Shown here: positions 49,165 to 61,100 of the stretch, piece by piece | Position numbering within the stretch: position 1 is the stretch's first letter | How the letters are laid out: each line of letters opens with the position of its first letter | Source: Hippophae tibetana | Taxonomy: Eukaryota; Streptophyta; Magnoliopsida; Rosales; Elaeagnaceae | DNA: 64,000 nucleotides | Direction of reading: 5' to 3' | Assembly: GCA_037013495.1 (NCBI GenBank) | Contig: CM072805.1 | Coordinates: 24,124,669 to 24,188,668, forward strand | Translations under genes and position numbers: made by a program | The notes under the pieces: model-generated | The model's database searches: none | The model's input: the letters and a program-made list of their open reading frames with translations, nothing else | Told to the model about the DNA's origin: nothing

Positions 49165-52100
49165 CTAAATTAAAGGTTTTGGTTTTAACCTCAGCAGGTT
49201 TCGTGGTGGATCTTCAAATTTGTTGATACCGTTTTGAACAACTACATCACTTGCTGACTTGGTGATCCCACCAGACAATGAATCAGCAATATCCTTGAGA
49301 CCCTGCTACAAAACGATGACACCAATTAACAATTAAATTGTAACATCAACCACAACCTCATGAAAGTATCACAGCAGCCCTATTCAAAGGTTGAAAGCCT
49401 ACAATGTTCCATAGTGCCCTTAAAAGCAACCAATAACAATAAAAGCTCTATAATTGGGAAGGAATGTAGAATATACATATTTCAATAATAGGGGCCACTG
49501 GACTGCCAAGGAGGTCCAAGAGTTGGACCAATTGACAGAGGAAATGGAAAATATGCCAGCATCACAGAGAAAATAAGAAACGTTCTTTTAGAAAATGAAA
49601 AGGAGTGAGATTAAAGAGCAGTAGACACTGATTACTCATCTAGCCTTTAGAATTTTCCATTTTTAAATTTTTAACAGATTTCCGTTTTCAGCTTTTATCA
49701 AAGAAGAGGTTAAGTCACTGACTTTAAATAAAATCCCAGCATTCACAAATTAGACAAATAAATCTTTATATCCAAGCATACATATGAATCCCTACTAACA
49801 ATAATATCTTTGCAGCTCTTTTTCAGCAAGGTGGACAAGCTCAGAAAATACCATTAAACTTGGAGTTTCTTGATGTGTGAGTAAACCACGTGACTTTCCT
49901 GGAAGTTTAAGTTGCTCCTGCAATGTGAGTAGATGGTTAATTTTTCCCATTCACATTTGTAATTTAAATACGGAAAAAATTCATTATTATCCAGAAAATA
50001 CTAAAGGGAGTCAATTGGGCATGTACAAGAATAAAAGATCCCCTACTACTATGAGAAAAACCATGCAAACTGGAATTGACTTTTATTATGTCTTAATTTA
50101 ATTTAAATTAAGAACAGTTCAGGATGCAGATGAGTGAGATATGAACTTCAAAAGTCACCAAAACGCTAATTGTACAGAACGTTAGCAAACCTGCAGAGCT
50201 TCAGGCATTTTCACTTTATTTCCATTGATAAAGTTGCACAGGTAAAATATACCATGATTTGCAAGAATCTGTCAGGACAAAAACAAGTCAATAACAATTT
50301 TCGATAGAGAAAGAGGAGATGAAAGTATTAGAATGATAATGAGTTCCCACAAGTCTTAAACAACTGGGGTTACACAATTACAAAAATCAAGCATTTTCCA
50401 ACTTATCACATGACACAATATGAGCAATTTCAATTCAGCTTCATTTTTTTAATCAACGGCTACAAGTAGAAAGAAGAGATAGTGCTAGAAGCACTGCACC
50501 AATCAAGAACTTATGCTATAAGTATTACCATCTGTGCATAAGCATGAACATTTATCTGGGCATTTAAAGCTAATGCACCTTCTAGAACTGATAAACTTGA
50601 AATTAGAATATGACAATCATATTTAATAACCAATGACCAAGTAAACAGCAGGTTCAGGGAACTTGGTCATATTCAAAGCATTAGCAGTGAATAAGAAGTA
50701 TCAGGTTCACAAATACATGCACGTTTTTCTAAACATATATAGAATAAAACATGGAAGTCAGCCAACATTCCCATTCATTATATCCTTTCAACTCCTTGCA
50801 TGTGAGGATTAAATGAAATGCGGGAAATTTTAATTGAAGTGGCACAAGTACACAACAGTTCCTTCTAACTAAAATATGGTTCAAATTTCAAATAAAGAAT
50901 GGGGGGAGCTGCTTCACCTGCTTGTCTTCCAATGAACGCATCTTCCCATCCTGTAAAATGGCAAAGGAAAAATAATAGAAGTCAATATCAATCAAGAAAG
51001 AGACCAAAAAAGAACCTCCCAAGAATTTATCTCTGCTAATAAAAGAATTAGAACCAAATACCAAACCAACCATTTCTTCCACCTCCCCTGCCCGATTCAC
51101 GTTTTCCAAAATATAAAGTAAGAAATAAATAAGGTGACAAAGTTGAAATATATTAAGTGAACAAAAATACAGCTAAAAGTAGTCATAACAATAAAGTTAG
51201 GTGACAGTACCCACATAACTATGAGAAACAAGATACTTTCTTTCTGTTGAGCCTGGGTTATAAGAAATATGAAGTCATTTATAACTCACCAAACCAAAAA
51301 CCAGGTCTTGCAATTTATTCAGATCCACGTCAATGGTAGAAATAGAATGGTGGACACCAGCAACCTGGTTCAGACGTTGTGATCATATTAAAAAGAAAAA
51401 CATGGCACAGAACACAAGGACACAAATAAATGAATAAATAACGACTTCAAAATATGCAAAAGATGTTCAAAGGAACATGCAAAATACAGGTTTTATTCCC
51501 GTCTGCAAAAGAAAATTACAAGTGAGTTATGATCTTTAATCCATAGCCAAAATTAGAAGCAAGTAACAGATTTACTTTATAAATTCAGTTGACTACATCC
51601 AAGTTTTTGACTTGGGTAACCGTCATATATAACCCAAAAAAATGAAAATCAGGTAATGTAATCATGATGTCTGTACAAAGCAAGTTCAATCTCAAAGAAT
51701 CCAAATAACATACATCTTCCTTTATTGACCTTGACAGTTCATTCTGCTCCAACATTTTATCGTCCAAGTTCTGGATCCTCTGTGTCAAGTGCTTCTTTGT
51801 TTTCTGTTCAGAAAAGATTGCAGACATAATTAGAAGCTGTTCATGAATTTAATCAAAAGATATAAAGCAATTTAACCTATATGGATTAACAACAATCATT
51901 GAAAATGACTAAAGACTAGAAGCAAATCCACCAATAGAATAAACTCTTTTTATATCAAATGGTAGTAGTTGTGGTTCGAAACTGCAATTTGAAATAGGGA
52001 AAGGATAGTTTTATCCGTTTGATCATTAGAAAAACTATTGAAAAAGGATCTTTACCAAAAACCCAATTCACCCTTTGCTCGCTTACAATGAGATCTGATG

Positions 52101-55100
52101 ATCATATACCACAACCTCAGCGAAAATGACAGGAGAGAAATCTCTAGTTTTTAACAGCGGCAACTTGAACAGATAACTAACGAGATGATGTTGGGAGAAT
52201 TGAACGGCCACGGTGGCAGCTGCTCCAGACTTGCATCAATGGTGGCTATTTGGGGGTTTGGTTATGGACGGAAAAGGAAGTTTCTTCTTTTGCAATTTCT
52301 TTCTTTTTTCTACCTTCTTTATTTTTTTTTTTGGGAAAACAAAAACCAAATGACACTAAGGTGTCATTTGGTTCGTAGAATGGAATCGGAATCAGAATCG
52401 GAATCAGAATGAAATGGAATGGAAAGGAAACAATGTTGTTTGATTTGACTACTGGAATCAAATAAAAAATCAATATTACAGTGTTTGGTTTGCCACTGGA
52501 ATGGAATGGAAAAAATTGTAAATTACCTTAATACTCCTATATTTAATAAAGTTTAAATAATATCATTTAATTATTATTTTTTCGTCAGACAAAATACATT
52601 ATTGAAATCATTATTTATTTAAATAATTATTACTTAAAAATATATATATTATTAAAATTATTATTTTTCTAAATAGGATTTAGGGTTTTGAGGTTTGAGA
52701 TTTAAGATTTAAGGTTTAGGGTTATATTTGTGGGTTAAGGTTTAGGGTTAAAATTATTTTTTTTCTAAATAGGGTTTAGGGTTTTAGGATTTTGGATTTA
52801 GGATTTAGGATTTAGGTTTTAGGATTTGGGATTTAGGGTTTAGGATTTAAGGTTTAGGGTTTTAAGATTTGGGTTTTAGGGTTTTGGGATTTAGGGTTTA
52901 GGGTTTAGGATTTTAGGATTTTGGGATTTTGGGTTTTGGATTTTGGGATTTGGGTTTAGGGTTTTGGGTTTTGGGTTTTGGGTTTTGGGTTTTGGGATTT
53001 GGGATTTGGGATTTAGGATTTAGGGTTTTGGGATTTTGGGTTTAGGGTTATATTTGAGGTGAGGTAAAATTGAAAAAAAAAAATTGAGATGGGAATAGAA
53101 TCATGATTCCTAAAGGAGGGAGAAAGAATCGATTCCATTCCGGACTCATTTTTTAGCCCAACTAAACACACAAATGGAAGGAATTAATTCTGATTCATTT
53201 TCATTCCTTTCAACCAAACACAGCATAAAGGGGAGAGAAGAGGCTCAAAGACGGCTAAGGGCTCAACAAATATGACAAACAGCATTTTAAGAGTAGGATA
53301 AAAAAACATTGTTCTAATAAGTAACATGTTGAGAAATCAAACATGGTGGAGAGTAAAATAAGAATACCGAAAAGGCATTGGTTTCATTGATATTATTGAG
53401 AGAGTACATTGGTATTTATAGAATTCTAATAACTCAATAAACCCTAATCACCTAAAGATGTAAAGAAACTAAACTAGAATATTTTATTTTTTAACAAGCA
53501 GGATCTTAAATCATGTCATCAACATCAACAAATTTCAATATTCAAATATTAGAACACATGAAAGAAATATAAGCCTCAGCAACCACTTACAACAAGCGCA
53601 TCTGAGACATTCTCCAGATGTTTTGTCAAATTTGAAACAGCATTAGCCATGTTACGCTTTGTTACGTACATCAGATCCGAGAATGAAAGGCCCTAAAATT
53701 TAAAAAAGGAGAAGTTATTCTCTATCAAGCAATAAGTATTGTTGCATGAATTTAAAAAGCTTGCAAGAACAATAATGAATTATAATCAAAAGGAAATTGA
53801 ACAATCAATCCACTAAAAGAAGAAATTATTAACATACAAAAAAACAGATAAATCAAATTGCAATAAAAAGTGCATTATTACTTACCTTCCACCACATGTA
53901 GGCATAACCTAATGCGCCCAGCGCAGCAGCTGGAGCCATTAGTGAAGTTACATTACCTACCAAGAAAAGGTAAGAGTCAATGACAATAATATGTCTCCAT
54001 CAAACTTAAAAGAGGATGAAAAAAAAATGCAGTACCAGAGGGAAGAAAAAGAAAAGTGATAATACTCACAACATGAAGTATTGGGTTAAGGTTTTTACAA
54101 GTCATTTAATTAATAAAAATATATACTTTAATTTTCTATCTTTTAAGGTATATACCTACAACTTTTTAAGAATCCTGTAATTCATCAAAATGTACATTTT
54201 AATCCTTTATCTTTTAATATATACATCTAGAGTCCTCTAATTCCTTAAAAATTACAATAAATTCCAAAATGTCTTTTCTTTTCAAAGGTAAATTAAGAAT
54301 TTTGAAAATAAAATACAAAAGGTAATAATTATTTTTAAAAATGAGTACTAAAAATTTGACTTAAAACTAAAATGATAAATGGAAAAAAATTCCTAATTTT
54401 TTTTAAATGCAGAATTTATTTTTTTTAAAATGGAAAAAATAACAAATTTTAAACACACAAAAAAAATTGATATACATTTTTTTTTCAATTTTTTCAATTC
54501 AAATATAAATTAAATTTTTTTTTACATTTCAGTTTTTTTCAAATTTATGAATTTTTTCGAATTTTTAGATATTATTTTTCAAAATTCCAAATGTACCCTT
54601 TTAAGAAAAATACTATTTGTACTTGATTGAAACTTTTAAATAATTAGAAGACCCTAAATACATACCTTAAAAGATATAGAACTAAAATATACCTTTTGAT
54701 AAATTACAGGACTCTTAAGTATATACCTTAAAAGATAGAAAACTAAAAATATATGTAACTTTGAAGAATTACAGGGATTGTATAGACATTAACCATTAAG
54801 TATTTATCTAAATGTTTGCAAAGAGGTACCATGGCCATCACTTCCATTCATGACATTTATCTGCCGTGCTGAGGCTAATTGTCGAATCTCAGCTGCCAAA
54901 CGTCGGACCTAAAAGACAGTAAAGCAGGAACTATGAAAAATGAAACAGTACACAAGTTTATACATCTGTGGAATTTCAGAGCAAAGAGAAATGCATCTCT
55001 ACATTACCTGAGCTGCAATAACGTCAGCACAGTCAGAGTCACCTTCATGATGATCCCCAGATTTTTCAAGTCCTTTCACTAGGGACTGCAAAAATTCAAC

Positions 55101-58100
55101 ACGTCACAAAAGTAGTAATTTACTTCTCTAACTTTGCAATGAATATAACAGGGAAGAAAAATTAAAATACTCAGACTTCAAACAAAAGATTAAACAGGCT
55201 CCACATAGCCCAATACATCAGATATTCAAATAATTTGAGGCATATTTAAAATTTTCCAGCAAGCCAAGATGTATCAATTTTTTACCAAGTTTCTAACCAG
55301 AATATATGTAATGATACCCTCTAACAACCAAAATCTGCCAGGTTTCACAGCATAAAATCCCCACAACCCACTGTTTGTGCATAAGTTACAACGTGACACG
55401 GAATACTATACCTGCCGGTCAGCTCATCCCTATGGGCATGGCGACTCCTTATCCTTAAGGCTGACCAAGAGCACGGGTTACGAATGAAGACACTAATGAC
55501 TATAAAAGTAGTCATTAACGAAATTTTTTATTTAATATTTACTTCTTTTATTTAATAAATAATATTTTTGAAGTTAAAAATATTAAAATATAATTTTTTG
55601 GTGAAAATGGGTGAAAATATAATTTTTAATTTTTTTTGGGATTTTTATGATTTTTTTGTGGATTTTTAACTTAGGATCAATCAAAAGCTGTCACGCAAGC
55701 AGAGAAGTTGATTGGGTACGCCACGCAAACGCCACGCAAGCAGGGACAACAAATTGTATATAGCCGCGTACAAGGAGTGACGAACCGCATGCCATGTGTC
55801 GGCACGAAATTCAATCCGAGTTCGGAGCACGATCAAACAACCCTACCACATGTCGTCACGTGATTGCTCCCTGCGATCCACCAACCCACCATGCCATCTG
55901 CATCCGCGAATCACAATGTGCGGCGTGACGCTAACATAGCATGCGTTAACTCATACCAGTTTCCCCTGACACGTGTCGCTCTCTGATTTACCAATTATTA
56001 TTTTAATTTAATTATATTATTTAATTTGATTTTTATGTTATTAATTGTTTGGTCAACGATTTATCTATAAAGTCAATTAAATAGATTTGAGAGAATTATT
56101 TAATTTTTGTCTTGATTAAATAACATGCATAGTTTCTAGACAGAGATGTATGATTCTTATGTATGTGATCCATAATTGATGAACTTAATAAGTAATATAC
56201 AATTTAATTGGCATGAGAGTGATTAAATTAATTAATACATGGTGTGTAGTTTAGAGTGAATAATACATGCTAGGTTAAATTCAATTGGTCATGTAATTAA
56301 TTGATTGATAATTATATTTGGGGGATTTTAACGATTAGAAAATTGAGAGATTAAATATTCCTAGATATTTTTTTATATATCCTTTTAGTTACCAAATATG
56401 ATCTAATTAATTATTGTCATTTACTTTTAGTTATTTTAATTTTGCTTCCTTAAAATATAAAAACACAAAAAAATTGATTTTTATTTTTTTTAGTTTTAAA
56501 AATTAGTTTATGATAAAATAATATCCGTGGAAACGATCTTTTCTTATCATTATATTACTTGTTACGATACGTATACTTGCATATACAATTTGTGTGGCGA
56601 TCAAGTTTTTGGCACTGTGACCGGGGATTATAAATATTATAAATTAATTATTTTATTTTATTTATTTTTCATAATTATATTTTTAATTTAAATTTTTTTT
56701 AGTTATATAGTTAGTTAGTTAGTTAGTTATTTTAGTTAATTTTCTTTACTTATTTAATTTTTTTATTTAGTTATTTATTTTTAATTTTTATTCAGTTTGA
56801 ATTTAGACATCTCTTTTAGTGATTTTAGAAATACATTTGAGTCTATTGCATGAGTAGAGTTTGTAAGAGAGAAATCTTGCATTTAGATCTCAAAATTCAA
56901 TGTACATTAAAGTCAATAAGAAAACAACAAGTTGTCACCCAAGAGAAAAAAATGACAAATCCATTAGACATAAACAGTAATGAGCTAAACTTGAACAATC
57001 AAATGTTTTTAATGAATGATAAAGATAGAGTTATGAATGAATATGCAATACCTACGTTGAAAGGGCTAAATCCAAGTATTACAAGGCCAAACATTTAAGC
57101 TAATCAGTTTGAGTTAAATCTAGTGATGTTTCAAATGCTACAAACAATTAGACAATTCAACAGATTTCCAACAAAGGATCCTCATATTCATCTTATTTTG
57201 TTTATTGAAGTTGTAGATTCATTTAAATTTAGTGGTGTGACTAATGAGGCCTTTAGTTTTAGATTGTTCCCTTACTCTTTACGACCGTACTTGAGCTTGG
57301 CTAAACTCTTTGCCACCTGATTCCATTACAATTTGGAATGGTTTGGCAGAAAAATTCTTGATGAAATACTTCCCACCAACAAAGAATGTCAAGCTTAGGA
57401 ATGACTTTATCTCCTACCAACAATACGAAAGAGAATCTTTATATGAAGCATGTGAATGATTCAATGAATTGCTAAGTGTCCTCATCATGGTATTCCCTCT
57501 TGGTTTCAAATGAAGACTTTATACAATGGTCTCAATGCTCAAACAAGAACTATTGTTGATGCATCTGCTAACGAAGTTTTGTTAGCCAAATCTTACAATC
57601 AAGCTTATAATTTACTTGAAAAAATTGCTAACAATAATTATCAATGACCAATGGACAGAATGACAACTACAAGAAAAGTAGCCGAAATGCATGAGGTAAA
57701 TGATATGTACTTATAGCTCAAGTGTCATCTTTAGTTAATCTTTAGAAGGCATAAAACTCGTCGACGAGTATAAACCAGGTCCAAGATTCATGAGTGTTGC
57801 GTGTGTTTTGTGGAGGAGCTCATTTATTTGATAATTGTTAAAATGATCCTAAATCCGTATGCTATGTAGATAATGTGAATCGAAACAATAATTCATACTC
57901 AAACACATATAACCTAGGATGAATACAACATCCAAATTTCTCTTGGAATAACAACAATCAAGGTAGTAATCAATTCAACCGTCAATCATTTCCACCACCT
58001 GGTTTTCAACAACCACATCGATCACAAGCCTAAGAGAAGAAGCCACCTATTGAGGACAATACAAATGCCTTATGGGGATGATGAAAGACTTCATCTAATC

Positions 58101-61100
58101 ATTTAGTGCAAAAGTGTCAACTAAGAGGCTTCAATTCAAAATTTGGAAAACCAAATAGGCCAACTTGCTCAGGCTATAAGTCAAAGGTCTTAAGGTAACC
58201 TTCGAAGTGACACAATTGTAAACCCACGAAGAGAAAGTAAAGACCAGTGTAACGCCATAGCCTTGAGGAGTGGTAAAAATTTAGAACAGGAACATAAGAC
58301 AGAAAAGGATGAGGAGAAACTAGTGGATAAAAAGAGCACAGAAAAGAAATAATTTAGCCACAGAAAAACAACCTTTACAAACCCACTATTCTTTTCCCTC
58401 AAAGACGGCAAAAGCAAAAGTTAGATACGCATTTTTCAAAATTTCTTAATGTCTTCAAGAAGCTGCACAAAAACATACCATTTGTAGAAGCACTTGAACA
58501 AATGTCATTTTATGGTGAATTCATGAAAGATATTCTATCAAAGAAAAGGAGACTTGGAGATCATGAAACAATAACCTTGACTAAAGGTTTGAGTGTCATC
58601 CTAGACAAAAAAACTACCACAAAAACTGAAAAATCTAGGTAGTTTTGACATCCCTTACACTGTTGGGAACATCCATTTTGGTAAAGTACTATGCGATTTG
58701 GGTTCCAGCATTAACCTCATATCATTATCGGTCTTCCAGAGATTGGGGGTTGGTAAAGCCAAACCTACTTCAGTAACATTACAAATGGAAGATAGATCAA
58801 TTAAGAGACCTCAGATTGTGGTAAAAGATGTGCTAATAAAGGTAGACAAATTCATCTTTCTGACAAACTTCATTGTGCTAGACATGGAGGAAGACCGTAA
58901 CATTCCTATCATATTTGGTCATCCATTCTTAACAACAGGAAGGGCACTCATTAATGTACGAAAAGATGAACTTACAATAAGAATGCAAGATAAACGAGTG
59001 ATATTTAAAGTTTTTGAAGCATCTAAACCTCCTGATATTGATAATTCTTAAGGATAAGTGTTACTGATTGTGAGGAAAACTTAAAAGAGTCTATTGGACC
59101 GCTCACACTTAAGACTTTAACACATGATGTTGTAAACGAGAACATAAACTCACCAGAAAACAACTCAACCTGTTTTAACTTTTAAAGTATAGAATCAAAG
59201 GTTGATATTGTGAACTGTGTGAACTTTTTGGAGGACGCACCTCTTATGTATGTATCAAATGCATTTGTGGAGAGTTTTGAGATAGTGTTTACGCTCGAAC
59301 CATCAATTGAAGGGCCACTTAGTTTAGATCTCACATTTTTACCTTCTCATCCCCAATCAAGTAGGCAAGCGAAAGAGTCCAATGGAAAGGTGAAAAAGAT
59401 GTTGAAAATGCATAAATTAGATGAGTCATGGTTACTCGTTTATAAGAATGCCAAAAAGCTCAAAAAGTTCAAAAATATGGCATGAGAAGAGAATTAAACA
59501 AATCAAGACTCAAACTGTTTCCAGGCAAACTCAAAAGTAAATGGACACAAAAGGATGTGCCATAAGACTTGATACGATTGTCTAGTCAATGACGTTAAAT
59601 GTGACGCTGGTTGGGAGGCAACCCGAAATTATTTTACTTATATTTTCATTGTGTTTTGTAGGTGAACAAAAGTGGAAAGCAATGACGCAACAAGATTGAG
59701 TATTTCAGCGACATATGTGGTGTGTCATGATTAAGAAGGTTTTATTTTCTTTCACCTTTGCATATTTATGTGTGTTTAAGTTTGGGAGAGGGAACTTCAT
59801 TCCGTACTTAAGTATTTAATATGCATTTTAAATTTTTAGGGATTTTTTTTATTTCTTAGGATGTTTTTAATCATGATTTGGGTAGAAATTAACAAATATA
59901 CGAAGACTAAATGCATGCATGCTTGATAGAAAATTTATGAACTCAATAATAAAAATTGGTCATCATGACTAGGATAAAGAATGTAACATATTTGTTAAGA
60001 TATTTACATTAATCATGTGATATGCTTGCTAGTTTTGATTGAATTGATTCAAAAAAATTATGCACATGTTCATGATTGATTTTGATGTTCTTATTGAGAG
60101 AATTTTGTAGTGAGTTATGTAGGTTGATGAAATCTAACGGGTTTTAGAATCTACTTGATCATTCTTGGAGGAAAAATTCTAAATAAGATTTAGCAAAAGA
60201 AATGATTTAGGTCTTATTTGGATTGATTAAGCCTTTCAAGCTAAGTATTGTTAATATCCGTAGTCACCTATTTAAGCCTACCAAAACACCATTCATATCT
60301 TTAAACCACATTTTATGTCTAACTAATAAACATTACCTTTATCATTGCACCTTTAGCTTGTATGAAAAGAAAAAAAATGCAATCATATGTTACGCTATAG
60401 AGTAAGGTGAAATGTAATGCACCCTATAAAAAAAATAGAGAAAAAAAAAAGCAAAACTCACAACACAATTATTCCTCTAAAGAAAATAGAATTGAAAATA
60501 AATTTGAAGTGTTATGAAGTTACAATAAAAAAAGATGAGAAAAGAGATATGGAATAAAACAATATGGAAAGAATGACAAAAGAAGATGTACTAAAATATC
60601 AAGTAAAAGCTCAATTGTAATTAAAAAGTGCATGATGAAAAAAAAAACTAAGGTGTAAAAAGAGCCTAAATGTGTTCATTTATCGACCCCCCACCTAAGC
60701 TTTACATTACAACTATGTAAAGTCCTTATTGATCTTGAACTAAGTGCATATTTATATTAGTTGAGAAGAAGGTGAAAAATAGGCTTATAAGACTTATTCT
60801 AAGATTGAATTGATTAGCATGCTCATATAAGTTGATTTCATAAGTGCATTAGATGATATCATGTGCAGCACACACACACACACGAATCAATTTGTCAAAA
60901 ACCTTGCATATCCTTGTATTGATGGAACATTGATTGAAATATATGTGAACCTCCTTATCATAGGATTGCACAATTTTTGGGAGGAATAGTTTTCGTGAAA
61001 TATGCATGTATTAATAGATATATATATTTATGAATATACTACCCATGTTATTTTATATAGTTATACTTGGTTTTACTTAAGGACAAGCAAAAAGTTACGT

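Noticed and set aside
52185..52412. 75-codon open frame at the MITE border
   Set aside because: It crosses from intron into the MITE, ends in Ser-Glu repeats from GGAATC-type DNA and has no recognised domain.
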